Below, piece by piece: positions 8,725 through 17,297 of a stretch of 64,000 nucleotides of DNA (the first letter of the stretch is position 1; each line of letters starts with the position of its first letter). This DNA is from Streptomyces sp. CBMA156 (lineage in GTDB: Bacteria; Actinomycetota; Actinomycetes; Streptomycetales; Streptomycetaceae). Below the pieces are notes generated by a model. That model had not been told where the DNA came from. It saw only the letters and a list, made by a program, of their open reading frames with translations, and did not search any database. Location of the stretch: the NCBI RefSeq assembly GCF_014596515.1, contig NZ_MSJQ01000291.1, forward strand, positions 1 through 64,000, written 5' to 3'. The position numbers and the translations under genes were made by a program.

Positions 8725-10077
8725 TCAGGCAGCGCCGGGGATCCGGGTGCTCCCAGCGACGGTACCGGCGGTGGGGTGTGCGCGGAAGGCACGCAGTTGC
8801 TCGGCGAAGCCGCCGACCGCCGGTTCGCTCTTCCAGCGGGCGGCGCGCGCGTAGAGCTCGACGCCGCGCAGCCACACGGATCGGATCGGGGTCGTGGTGC
8901 CCGACCCCAGCGCCCGCCGCCCGAGATCCATGGCCATCTCCACGTCCGGCTGCGCCTGTTCGAGCAGGGCGGTGGCGACGTCGAGGCCCACCAGGGAGCG
9001 GCTCCACACGGAGTCGGAGCCGGCGAGCAGCGGTTCGAGCTCCCGGGCCCGGTCGAGGACCTGGTCGGTGTCCCCGACGGACAGGTGGGCGGTGACGACG
9101 TTGGCCAGTGTGCGGGCCGCGGAGTACGGCGCGAACGCGATGCACGACGTCAGCCCGGGAGGAACGTCGTGCCGGTCCGAGAGCTGCAGGGCCTGGTCGA
9201 TGGCGTCCAGGGCCTCTCGGCGTTGGCCGGCGCGGGCCAGGGCCCTGGCCCGGCCGTTGGCCAGCAGGCGGATCGCCTGAGGATGCTCGGGAGCGAGGGC
9301 GACGCCGGCGGCCGCCGCCTCGTCGGCCAGGTCGTAGCGGCCCTGGTAGTAGTAGCCGAGCGATCGCGTGCCCAGTGCCCACATCTGCAGGCCGCGGTCA
9401 CCGACCTCTGCGGCGAGTTCCAGCGCCTCGGTGCTGTAGGCCTGGGCGGCGGCCGGCCGGTTGGCGTTGGTGGCCATGTAGCCGAGGAGCCCGGAGACCT
9501 GGCCGGAGAGACGGTACAGCTCGGTGCGGGTCCGGTGCGGCTGATGGCCGGCCAGCAGGGTGTGGAGCATGCCGCGCAGCAGTTTGGCCTCGCCGACCAG
9601 CTGGTGGGGCCCCAGCCGCTCGTAGCGGTCCACGATGCCAGTGATGGCGGTGCGGGCCATGGCGAGGACGGCGGCGTCGGTATTTGAGGCGGTGAGCAGC
9701 CGGGTCTGATCCCGCACCTGCTCGGGGTCGTCGAACTCCAGGGCGGGGGGCTCGGGCGGAACCAGGTCGTCATCAAGGCCGGCCTCCAGCGGGAGGCCGA
9801 AGGTGTCCGGGTCTACCAGTTCGAAGAGCGTCGCGACGGGCATGGCGAACAGGTACTTGAGGACCTGACCGACCTCGATGGTAGGGGCGGTGCGTACCCC
9901 TTCGGACATCCAGCGGCTGAAGGTGCGTCGGCTGACGGTGACGGTCCGCAGCGACGGCCGGTCTTCCTTGTCGGCCGCGGTTAGCGCGGCCCTGGTGAAG
10001 CGGAGGTCGAACACCTCGAATTTCTGCCACCCCTTTTCCAGGACGAGAAGCCGAAACCTGGGGACCAGCTCGCCCAT
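8725..10077 (-). CDS. TPR-repeat transcriptional regulator-like protein with N-terminal HTH
   Basis: The ATG at 10077 is chosen over the adjacent GTG at 10080 because AGGAG is then six bases away. The 450-residue protein opens with a helix-turn-helix-like segment (VSRRTFSRWMSEGV, about residues 48-61). A long run of helical pairs follows, with TPR-like patterns such as ALELAAEVGDRGLQMWALG and LGYYYQGRYDLADEAAAAG. This design is common in streptomycete regulators of development and secondary metabolism. It probably controls its own operon with the 2H phosphoesterase. The effector is unknown. Confidence 0.75.
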   Translation of the reverse strand: MGELVPRFRLLVLEKGWQKFEVFDLRFTRAALTAADKEDRPSLRTVTVSRRTFSRWMSEGVRTAPTIEVGQVLKYLFAMPVATLFELVDPDTFGLPLEAGLDDDLVPPEPPALEFDDPEQVRDQTRLLTASNTDAAVLAMARTAITGIVDRYERLGPHQLVGEAKLLRGMLHTLLAGHQPHRTRTELYRLSGQVSGLLGYMATNANRPAAAQAYSTEALELAAEVGDRGLQMWALGTRSLGYYYQGRYDLADEAAAAGVALAPEHPQAIRLLANGRARALARAGQRREALDAIDQALQLSDRHDVPPGLTSCIAFAPYSAARTLANVVTAHLSVGDTDQVLDRARELEPLLAGSDSVWSRSLVGLDVATALLEQAQPDVEMAMDLGRRALGSGTTTPIRSVWLRGVELYARAARWKSEPAVGGFAEQLRAFRAHPTAGTVAGSTRIPGAA

Positions 10078-10089
10078 CACGTGCTCCTG

Positions 10090-10596
10090 TCAGTCATCGG
10101 GCTCTCCAACGGGTCGTGTCGCGCCCTCGCCTGTCAGCACCCGCAAGGTCCCAGAGAGGGACGGCCGACAGCTTCGCTGGCGGTGGAGGCCTGGAGCCCC
10201 AGGACGAGCAGGTGGGTCGTTCGGCCACGTGATCGACCGTCGCGAAGTCGGCTCCGACAAGGTCCGGCCACAGGTGCAGGAGCAGGAGGTCTCGATCTCA
10301 CCGGCGTGCATGTCTTCGCGGGCGGTGCTCTCCAGGCCTGCGGCCGTGTGAGCCGCTGCCCAGTCCTCGCAGCGCGGGAACAAGGCCATGCGCGGGCACG
10401 CAGTGCAGGCCGATCGCCCCCGGGTCGCCTGCAGCGCCGATCCGCTCGGCCTGCTCCCCCGCGTGCGCCTCGGCCTGGCGAATCGCGCACAGCGCCGGTC
10501 GCCGGTGCTGTCCCCGGCCGACTGCCATGCCCGGCCGGCCAGTGACACGGCCGCAGCCGCGTTCCCGCGCTCGACGGCTCCCTGCGCCTGTCGCAT
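10090..10596 (-). pseudogene. Cys-rich small protein gene, apparently frameshifted
   Basis: Reverse frames in this stretch alternate in protein-like quality. One frame gives MRQAQGAVERGNAAAAVSLA. The neighbouring frame then gives AIRQAEAHAGEQAERIGAAG, and the first frame resumes with CTACPRMALFPRCEDWAAAH and AGLESTAREDMHAGEI. Joining them restores a plausible protein of about 150 residues with Cys pairs (CTAC, CTC) that could bind zinc. This needs two compensating frameshifts, so it is either a pseudogene or contains sequence errors. The rest of 10597-10905 holds nothing I can support. Confidence 0.4.
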
Positions 10597-10905
10597 ACGA
10601 GCTCACCACCCTTCCACGGTGCCTGGAGAGCTGCCGGGATACGGAGCACCGGGTCGGCACCGCCGGCCACGCCTGGGAGCTTGGGTTGCCTTCGCATCGC
10701 CGAGCTGGCGCGAACCATCGAGGCCACCCCCTGAGAGCCGACCTCGGAGCACGCCGAGCAACCCAGGGCGACCGCACCGGTACGCTTCGTCGAGAACCAG
10801 AATGTCCGTCAGATCGCGCTGGGGCAATGCGATTCACCAAATTGATGGCGCAAATTGCTTCAGTGCCCCTTGTCCGTGTAGGGCTGATCCGGGGAGACTG
10901 CCGCC

Positions 10906-11760
10906 ATGCCCACCAGACAGGCCACGACCTCAGCCGCCCGCAAGGAGCTCGGCGACCTGCTGCGCCGCTTGCGCGGCCGGCAGGGGCTGACCGGACCGCA
11001 GGTCGCCGAGGCCACGGGCATCGACCCGGGCACCCTCAGCCGCTACGAGACGGGCCGGCGCAGGATCGAACCCCCGACCGTCCGGGCACTGCTCGACCTC
11101 TACGATGCCGCACCCTCCGCACGCGAGACCGCGGCCTCGCTATGGGAGGCGGACTCGGCCGTCAAAGCGCGCCCCGCGTGGTGGATGCGCCGCGGCTTCA
11201 CCCTGCCGGAGGACTTCGGCCAGTACCTCGCGGACGAGCAGGAAGCCCGCCGGATCCGCTCCGTGGAGCTCCACCTTCCGCCCGGCCGTCTGCAGACCGA
11301 GGAAGTTGCCACCGCGGTGATCGCAGGCATGCGCCCCGACCTGACCCGCCGCGAGGTCACCGAACTGGTGGACCTGCGCATGCGCCGCCAGGTCGAGACG
11401 CTCAGCGCGGAACAGGACATCCTGCTCGGACCGTCCGTCCTGGCTCTCCCGGGCCTCGCTCCCCGTGCCGCGCGCCGGCAGATCGAACGGCTCCTCGAAG
11501 CCGCTCAGCAGCCCGGATTCACTCTGCGTGTGCTCCCCTCCGATCTCCCCTACCACCCCGGCCTTGCCGCGCCGTTCGTGCTGATGGACCCACCGGTCGG
11601 TGGCCCCACCGTATGGGTGGAGCTCATGGATCGGAGCATCCGGCTCCCCGACGCTTCCGTAGAACGCTATTCGGCCGCCTTCACCGCGATCGCGGCGTAT
11701 GCCCTCACGGTCCCCGCCACCCTTGACCACCTCACCCGACTGATCACGGAGCACGCATGA
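10906..11760 (+). CDS. XRE-family regulator with DUF5753 domain
   Basis: The 284-residue protein has an N-terminal XRE helix-turn-helix (residues about 14-68, with LTGPQVAEATGIDPGTLSRY). A DUF5753-type effector domain follows, including WWMRRGFTLPEDFGQYL, GRLQTEEVATAVIAG and LRVLPSDLPYHPG. Such proteins are very common in Streptomyces and usually sit beside a DUF397 partner, as here. The stop overlaps the DUF397 start as ATGA, so translation is coupled. The pair is thought to act as a regulator/antagonist module. The target is unknown. Confidence 0.9.
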   Translation: MPTRQATTSAARKELGDLLRRLRGRQGLTGPQVAEATGIDPGTLSRYETGRRRIEPPTVRALLDLYDAAPSARETAASLWEADSAVKARPAWWMRRGFTLPEDFGQYLADEQEARRIRSVELHLPPGRLQTEEVATAVIAGMRPDLTRREVTELVDLRMRRQVETLSAEQDILLGPSVLALPGLAPRAARRQIERLLEAAQQPGFTLRVLPSDLPYHPGLAAPFVLMDPPVGGPTVWVELMDRSIRLPDASVERYSAAFTAIAAYALTVPATLDHLTRLITEHA

Positions 11761-11996
11761 TCCACGAACCGCTGGCACCGAGTCCTGCCGTCCCGAGGCC
11801 GGCTGCCGGGCTGAACTGGGTGAAGTCCAGCCACAGCGGCGGCGGCGGGAACTGTGTCGAGGTTGCCGCAGGCGGCCACCTGTACTACATCCGGGACTCG
11901 AAGGATCCGTACGGTCCATCTCTGGCCGTCACGCCTCAGGCGTACGCCGGGTTTCTCCTCGCCGTCGCAACTGGTGAATTCGACAGTCCCGAGTAG
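11757..11996 (+). CDS. DUF397 protein
   Basis: The 79-residue protein has the DUF397 signature: LNWVKSSHSGGGGNCVEVA, then YYIRDSKDPYGPSLAV and a C-terminal FLLAVATGEFD. It overlaps the upstream XRE-DUF5753 gene by four bases. Family members are thought to bind and modulate their cognate XRE regulator, possibly in a toxin-antitoxin-like way. No further gene continues the operon. The gap 11997-12181 shows nothing recognisable. Confidence 0.92.
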   Translation: MIHEPLAPSPAVPRPAAGLNWVKSSHSGGGGNCVEVAAGGHLYYIRDSKDPYGPSLAVTPQAYAGFLLAVATGEFDSPE

Positions 11997-12181
11997 GCCG
12001 GCAACGGGTATGCCGTTCGCACGCCGAGCAGGAGTTCGAAGCCACGCACGCCCTCAGCCGACGGTTCGACTCACCGACCAGCCGGTGGCGCATCGACCAG
12101 CAGACCCGCCCTCATCATGATCACTGCCGTTGTCCGTCCGCTTCTCACCCCTCCTCGTGCTTCGGGCGGCCCTGACCGGCG

Positions 12182-12955
12182 TCAGGAGGTGTTGCCGACC
12201 GGTGCGCCTCCGTTGCCGCAACGCCGGACTGCCGAGGGCACGCGGCAACAGCTGGCCGGCCAGTGCGACTCGCAGCCGTCCGACGTCCCGGCAGCGCCGG
12301 TTGGGTGTGTCGGCACCGCGTGTGCCGGGGCGGTGGCGAGGAGCGCTTGGGCGCGTTGCTGGAAGGCCTCGTCGTGGCCGATGATTCGGTCTTCGATGCC
12401 GGAGCGGACGGTGCGGGCGTCGCCGTGAGCAAGGTCGGCGAGTCGGGCGAGCTGGTCGTCGTGCAGGGCGGCTATTCCGAGCGCGTCCAGGGCGTCACAG
12501 GCACCGTGGGGATCGGCGTCCGTTTCGGCGGCCGCGAGCGCGGCCGCGACCTCGGCGCACGGGCCGGGGGCCAGTGCGGATACGAGGCCGGCATCGCTGT
12601 GCCCGGCGACGGCGACCAACAGGCAGCCCTCGCGCACTGTGAGCGCGAGATGGATGTCCGGATCGTCCTGGACGAGGGGGTGCGAAGCAGCGGCAACGCG
12701 TGTCCACGCGCCCGGCTCGAGGACGCGCAGCAGCCCGTCCGCGCCGCGGGTCATGGAACGGGAGCCGCGCAGGACCTGGTTGACGGACGCCTCGACCGAC
12801 TCGGCCGGGGACTGGCACCCCGGGCAGTAGACCGCTCTGAGGACTCCCCGATCAAGGACGGCGTTCCACTCGGCCTGGTCGCCGGCTTCGGCATAGCTGC
12901 GCCTGCAACGCGAGCAACGGATGGAATCGGTGGTCTGCGCGCTCATGGGTGGCAT
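12182..12955 (-). CDS. Hypothetical protein with N-terminal zinc ribbon
   Basis: The product has 257 residues from the ATG at 12955, or 254 from the ATG at 12946. It begins with CSRCRRSYAEAGD and, about 25 residues later, VYCPGCQSP, so two CxxC pairs form a likely zinc ribbon. The remainder is acidic and helical, without a family I recognise. It stands alone between the DUF397 gene and the BRCT gene. A role in nucleic-acid or protein binding is possible but unproven. Confidence 0.7.
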   Translation of the reverse strand: MPPMSAQTTDSIRCSRCRRSYAEAGDQAEWNAVLDRGVLRAVYCPGCQSPAESVEASVNQVLRGSRSMTRGADGLLRVLEPGAWTRVAAASHPLVQDDPDIHLALTVREGCLLVAVAGHSDAGLVSALAPGPCAEVAAALAAAETDADPHGACDALDALGIAALHDDQLARLADLAHGDARTVRSGIEDRIIGHDEAFQQRAQALLATAPAHAVPTHPTGAAGTSDGCESHWPASCCRVPSAVRRCGNGGAPVGNTS

Positions 12956-13075
12956 CGTGCCCGATCACGTAGTCCTCTCGGGACCAATCCACCGAAGGAG
13001 GTCAAGATCGGGTCTTCGGCTTGACACCGCCTGCTGTTCTCGGCTGCGCCGTGTCGGCGGATCTGGGCGCGGACG

Positions 13076-13113
13076 CCGGTGGCGGGGCCTGGGATTTCAC
13101 GCCCCGCCACCGG
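13076..13113 (-). terminator. 13-bp hairpin downstream of the BRCT gene
   Basis: CCGGTGGCGGGGC (13076-13088) and GCCCCGCCACCGG (13101-13113) pair perfectly around a 12-base loop, nine bases past the BRCT stop codon. This is a likely intrinsic terminator for that gene. Confidence 0.75.
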
Positions 13114-13121
13114 CCGGGGAG

Positions 13122-13460
13122 TCACATGGCGAGGTAGTCGGCGACGAGGACGGCGAAATCCGCGGGGGTGACGATGGGGAGGCCGAGTTCCTTCGCCTTG
13201 TCGCGCTTGGACCCGGCCTTGTCCCCGGCGACGACGAGGCTGGTCTTCGCGCAGACACTGCAGGTGGCCCTGCCACCTGCGGCTTCGATCAACTCGTTCA
13301 TCTGGTTGCGCGACAGGGCGGCCAGCGGGCCGTCCATGGCGCCGGCCACCGCGACCTTCTTCCCCGTGAGGGGGCCGGGCTTGTCCGCGTCCCCGACACC
13401 GGCCAGTCGCTGGAAGGAACAAACGTGCGTCTTGCCAAACCGGGCTGGCTCCTGAGGCAC
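13122..13460 (-). CDS. Orphan BRCT-domain protein, probably 5'-truncated
   Basis: The region GKKVAVAGAMDGPLAAL through GLPIVTPADFAVLVADYL is a full BRCT domain, with the K-x-V-x-V-x-G start and the conserved final hydrophobic helix. It resembles the C-terminal domain of DnaQ-type exonucleases or NAD-dependent ligases. The only upstream start is a GTG at 13460, which lies inside a terminator hairpin and has no good ribosome site. The gene has therefore probably lost its catalytic N-terminal part. If translated, it would be a 112-residue protein-protein or DNA-end binding module. Confidence 0.65.
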   Translation of the reverse strand: MPQEPARFGKTHVCSFQRLAGVGDADKPGPLTGKKVAVAGAMDGPLAALSRNQMNELIEAAGGRATCSVCAKTSLVVAGDKAGSKRDKAKELGLPIVTPADFAVLVADYLAM

Positions 13461-13492
13461 GAAAACGCCCCGGTGAGTCGGGCGTTTTCGTG
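13458..13492. terminator. 13-bp hairpin with T-runs on both sides
   Basis: CACGAAAACGCCC (13458-13470) pairs with GGGCGTTTTCGTG (13480-13492) around nine bases. It follows the small reverse gene ending at 13505. It also covers the only possible start of the BRCT gene. Confidence 0.75.
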
Positions 13493-13504
13493 TGTACGCT
13501 CAGG

Positions 13505-13666
13505 TCAGCGCAGGCCGTCTGTGTCGTCGAATTCTTCGCCGACCGGGAGTAGCCGATGACTGCCCCCTTGGTCCTCGCCGTAGATGACCGCGGAGACCGC
13601 GCTGTCGTAGGCGCCGTTGAGGCCGTTGCCGCTTGTGCCTAACATGTTCTCCCAGTCGATTCCCAT
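13505..13666 (-). CDS. Small hypothetical protein, 53 residues
   Basis: An ATG at 13666 opens MGIDWENMLGTSGNGLNGAY and ends GEEFDDTDGLR. It is acidic, has no cysteine and no membrane span. A strong hairpin follows immediately, which supports a real transcript. I recognise no family. Confidence 0.5.
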   Translation of the reverse strand: MGIDWENMLGTSGNGLNGAYDSAVSAVIYGEDQGGSHRLLPVGEEFDDTDGLR

Positions 13667-14474
13667 GCCTACGAGCCTAGCTGTACTGCTCGAGGAGCAC
13701 GGAACTGCCGCTCGGGATCGGCGTACACCGTCATCGGGTTCGAGCCCCTGCACTCTCCCACTCCGAACAACAACGGTTTTCATAGCTTCTGCACCTGCTG
13801 GCACAGGTTGACTGTCACTGTGTCTTTCTCCCGCAGCAGCTAATCCTCCCTCGCGAGCCGGCCCAGCTCGCGGGGCTTGGGCGAGCTCCAGGGCCAGTGG
13901 GGCCGGCGGGCATTTCGGGCTGCCGCGCACAGGTGTGCGGTCATCTGCCCGGGGGCTACGTAGGGGCTGATAACGCTTCGTTTTGGAGCCTCATCAGGGC
14001 CGGGCGAAGTCGACCCTGTTCAGCAGGTTCCACTGCCAAGGGTCGGAAGGCGCGGCAGTGATCGGCCTGTCAGGCACGCCGACAGGGGCGGCTTCGACGC
14101 TGCCGGCGACTCTTCGGTTACCACCAAGCAGAGCCCAAACGGTTCACGGGGCGATCTCGGCGGGCGAGGCGGGCAACCTGCCGTACGGATGGAATGCCCC
14201 CTGGCTCGCACGAGGAGGAGCGGTGTGGAACCCATCGTTCTGCCGTGCTGCGGTACCACTCGCCGTGCCCAGACCCATTGCACCCCCGGTGGCGGCCGTT
14301 CAGGAGTTCTCGGCCGCCGAGTTCAATCCGTCCGGGGACTACGTCGACGGCCACCGGGGTCGCGGACCGATGCCGGGCCTTCGGGAGAGAGTGTGACCAG
14401 AGCCGACCGGTGGTGGAAGCCCGAGACGGTGATTGTCTACGCCCGGGAGTTCGGCCAGGCCGTCCGGAACAGCG
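13667..14474. other. Stretch without a supportable gene
   Basis: Short frames on both strands overlap here, but none has a convincing protein pattern, ribosome site or matching neighbour. It may be decayed sequence. Confidence 0.4.
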
Positions 14475-14984
14475 TCATGACCCTGGGCCTGGGACCTCTC
14501 CGGCCGGCTTGTTGCGGACATCACGCATCCGGGCGTCGAGAGCGGCCTGGGTCTCAGGGTCGAGTTCGTAGCCGCCGACGGTTTCAGGGTTGACGTCCAG
14601 CGCGTGAGAGCGGAAGCCCTCCCGCTCGGCGGAGAGCTGCTGGACGGTCCGGGTGATCCGGTGAATCTTCTGGCGCAGCCTCTCCCATTCCTGCTCGGCG
14701 AGGGCGAGTTCGGCGAGCTGGTTTTGGATCTCAGCCTCGTTCTCCCGGGCGTAGCTATCGCTGATCAGTGTGATCAAAGGAATCCCGAGCGCCTTGGCGG
14801 CGGTGACCGCCTCATCTAGTCTCACCGCGCGGGTCTGCTGCTCGATGCGCGTGATGGCGGTGGCGTCAAGGTTCGTGCCGAGCAGTACGGACATACGGCG
14901 CGCCAGCTCCGCCTGGCTGATGCCGAGGCGTTCGCGTTCTTGACGGAGTCGGCGGGCGAAAAGGTCCCCGGGCAGTGGGTTCAT
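14475..14984 (-). CDS. XRE-type helix-turn-helix protein with a coiled coil
   Basis: The ATG at 14984 gives MNPLPGDLFARRLRQERERL and a 169-residue protein. Residues about 10-70 form an XRE helix-turn-helix (LGISQAELARRMSVLLGTNL, then ATAITRIEQQTRAVRLDEAV). Residues about 85-130 are charged and heptad-like (QLAELALAEQEWERLRQKI). It is transcribed away from the conjugation block that starts at 15404, so it could regulate that block, its own gene, or both. No operator could be confirmed. Confidence 0.8.
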   Translation of the reverse strand: MNPLPGDLFARRLRQERERLGISQAELARRMSVLLGTNLDATAITRIEQQTRAVRLDEAVTAAKALGIPLITLISDSYARENEAEIQNQLAELALAEQEWERLRQKIHRITRTVQQLSAEREGFRSHALDVNPETVGGYELDPETQAALDARMRDVRNKPAGEVPGPGS

Positions 14985-15403
14985 GGCGTATCGCACTTCC
15001 TGGTCAAGATCGCGGTTGACGGGGCGTGTGGGGGTGGCCGCCTCGAAACTGAGCAGGCCAGCGTCGCAGCAGTGCTGGGGCAGCACACTACACATCTGAC
15101 ACTGCGGATTCCACAGGAGTCCACCACGACCTGCGGTCGACCGTTGCGGCGTCGATTCGCCTCGCTTCTGAGCACCTCTCGACTACTTGTCGATAGCCTT
15201 TCGCGACCCTCTGATGCATGCAGTTCGAATGGGGTACATTGGCCACTACAGACGCACACATACATGAGCCGACAGGCGGGTCGGCGACATAAAGCTGACC
15301 ACTCAAGCTCTATCTGCTCCCACCCGTGTGGGCGACCTGCGCTTGTCGCCTTGTGACTCGCTGCCATGTCACCGAATGATCCTAAAGGCGAGAGGAAAGA
15401 ACT
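14985..15403. promoter_or_regulatory. Divergent intergenic region with a CGAATGATCC motif
   Basis: This 419-bp gap separates the reverse XRE gene from the first forward gene of the conjugation-like block. It is richer in A and T than its surroundings. CCGAATGATCC lies at 15372-15382, 21 bases before the start at 15404. The same 11-mer recurs at 21377-21387, with variants at 26459 and 36231. No gene was found in it. Confidence 0.45.
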
Positions 15404-15796
15404 ATGACGAAGATCTACGAGGCAGCGGCCCTCACACAGGCCTCCCTGCCGAGCGCAGGCTGGGACCTGACGAGCTTCCTGCAGAACACCAAGTCCCAGA
15501 TCGAGCTCTGGGGCGGTCTTCTGCTCATGCTGCTCGGCGCTGCCGGCTTGGTATGGGGCGGTGTGCTTCTGATCAAGAAGCTGATGGCCAACCCGCAGTC
15601 TGGAGGCAACCAGCAGGGCTGGACCACGATCGCGCTCCTCATCCTCGTCGGCGGAGCCCTGGGTACCGGTGGGTGGTCGCTGATCTCGACGATCGGCTCT
15701 GGCGGCCAGAAGACCATCACGGACCTCGGCGGAGGCACGGTGATCGTCCAGACCGCCGATCAGGTCGACGGGTTCCTGAGCAGCCCTTCCAAGTAG
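15404..15796 (+). CDS. Small two-span membrane protein, VirB2-like candidate
   Basis: The ATG follows GAGAGGAAAGAACT. The 130-residue product has two clear membrane spans, about residues 36-58 (GGLLLMLLGAAGLVWGGVLL) and 73-96 (TIALLILVGGALGTGGWSLI), with a short basic loop between. Size, topology and position at the head of a conjugation-like operon resemble VirB2/TrbC pilin-type or accessory membrane subunits. Sequence alone does not prove this. It is the first gene of the forward block and has its own AT-rich leader. Confidence 0.7.
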   Translation: MTKIYEAAALTQASLPSAGWDLTSFLQNTKSQIELWGGLLLMLLGAAGLVWGGVLLIKKLMANPQSGGNQQGWTTIALLILVGGALGTGGWSLISTIGSGGQKTITDLGGGTVIVQTADQVDGFLSSPSK

Positions 15797-15934
15797 GAGG
15801 CCGTCACAGACCGTGCACACGACCGGGAACAGGGGCGTCGAACGAACCGGGTCGGTTGAGGTGCAAGGCCTCCTCCGATCCGGTTCGGCATTTCCGGGAC
15901 CGCAGCACAGCGCAGGCACGAAGGAGAGCAGAAC

Positions 15935-17239
15935 ATGGGGATCAAGGACAAGGCACTGGCCTTCAACAGGAAGTTCAAGCTCGACTCGCACCACGCGATC
16001 GAGCGCTTTGGGGTGTTCTTCGGCATCTTCGCGGTCACGGGTGCGATCGCGATCAGCACATCGGGGGCGTTGGCGTACCAAGCGGAGCGTGACTTGCTAT
16101 CGCAGACGGCGCTGTACACCAGCGACTTCAAGACGTCGAAGACGAACCTCGACGGCACCGTCGACGGGGTCTACACCAACAAGAGCGGCAACAAGACGCT
16201 CGTGATGATGCATTTCAGTCCGACTGCTCAGATCTCGTACAACGCCGCGGACTACAAGGCGTTCCTGCTCGGGTCGGACACCTCACTGAACAGCAAGCCG
16301 GTCAGCACCAGCGGGATCAAGGGCTCCTTCTACGCCTTCGGCTCCACCGGCTACGTCGGGGTCCTCCTGAATGCCGACCGGCCCTTCGACCGCCAAGTGC
16401 TGAACCTGACGGTCCGCGCGAACGCCGAACTCACCACTCCCGGAGCGAAGCAGACGCAGAGCAGCGGCAAGCTGGCCGGCGACGAGACCTTCTCCAAATA
16501 CGACCAGTGGCGGGTCTTCTTCAACCCCGGCGCGTCCGGCGTCCAGAAGATCGCGGCGCTCGACGCCCTGGCCTTCGACCCTTCGCAGGCCTACTACGAG
16601 GTCGCGCTCAAGGCGAAGGAGACCGAAGCCAGGGATGCCCTGGACCAGAAGCTCGTCGAGATGCGCACGAATCTGACACAGATTCAGTCCTACACGTCCG
16701 ACCTGCAGACGACGAAGCTCGACGGTCTGTTCCTGCGCCCGCCGACCGTCCCGGCCTCGATCGCCACCGACAAGATCACGGGCGTCTCCGCAGCTGAAGC
16801 GAAGGACGGCGTCTCGACGCTGGCGCTGCAGACCGCGCACGTCGTCCCGGGCGGCTTCGACCTCAACTGGCGTCCAGGCAACGTCTACGACGGCTACCTC
16901 CACGCCCTGGTGCCGACTGGACAGAGCTACGCCCAGTTCTTCACCAAGAAGCGTGACGGAGGCTCGGATCCGACCAGCCGTCAAACCTCGGACATGCAGT
17001 GGATTCTCTCGGACGGCACCAGCCTCACCAGGGACTACCAGTCCTCTGACGTGACGATGCGCCCGCTCATGAACATCATGAACAACCTTTCACAGGCGTA
17101 TCAGAACTACTCCAGGAACAAGTCCCAGTACGAATCGGACCTCTCCCTCGACCTGCTCCGACTGGACGTGAGCTTGAGGGATGTGCAATCCAACAGCACC
17201 ATTTGCAACGACAAGGACTTCCTCACCACGCTCTATTGA
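15935..17239 (+). CDS. Membrane-anchored extracytoplasmic protein of the conjugation block
   Basis: A good GAAGGAGAGC site precedes the ATG. The 434-residue protein has one N-terminal membrane span (about residues 26-47, GVFFGIFAVTGAIAISTSGA) and then a long, mostly polar outer region. It ends with a single Cys near the C-terminus. There is a coiled-coil-like stretch around residues 215-260 (AKETEARDALDQKLVEMRTN). It belongs to the forward block by spacing and strand. I recognise no family; a structural role in an envelope-spanning channel is an inference. Confidence 0.75.
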   Translation: MGIKDKALAFNRKFKLDSHHAIERFGVFFGIFAVTGAIAISTSGALAYQAERDLLSQTALYTSDFKTSKTNLDGTVDGVYTNKSGNKTLVMMHFSPTAQISYNAADYKAFLLGSDTSLNSKPVSTSGIKGSFYAFGSTGYVGVLLNADRPFDRQVLNLTVRANAELTTPGAKQTQSSGKLAGDETFSKYDQWRVFFNPGASGVQKIAALDALAFDPSQAYYEVALKAKETEARDALDQKLVEMRTNLTQIQSYTSDLQTTKLDGLFLRPPTVPASIATDKITGVSAAEAKDGVSTLALQTAHVVPGGFDLNWRPGNVYDGYLHALVPTGQSYAQFFTKKRDGGSDPTSRQTSDMQWILSDGTSLTRDYQSSDVTMRPLMNIMNNLSQAYQNYSRNKSQYESDLSLDLLRLDVSLRDVQSNSTICNDKDFLTTLY

Positions 17240-17297
17240 GCGCGGCAAGTAGGTGACGCAACCCACCACCTGGCATTGAGCAGGAAAGGAAGACGAC

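Noticed and set aside
13730-13780. tRNA-like T-arm GGGTTCGAGCCC
   Set aside because: No matching acceptor, anticodon or D-arm could be built around it.
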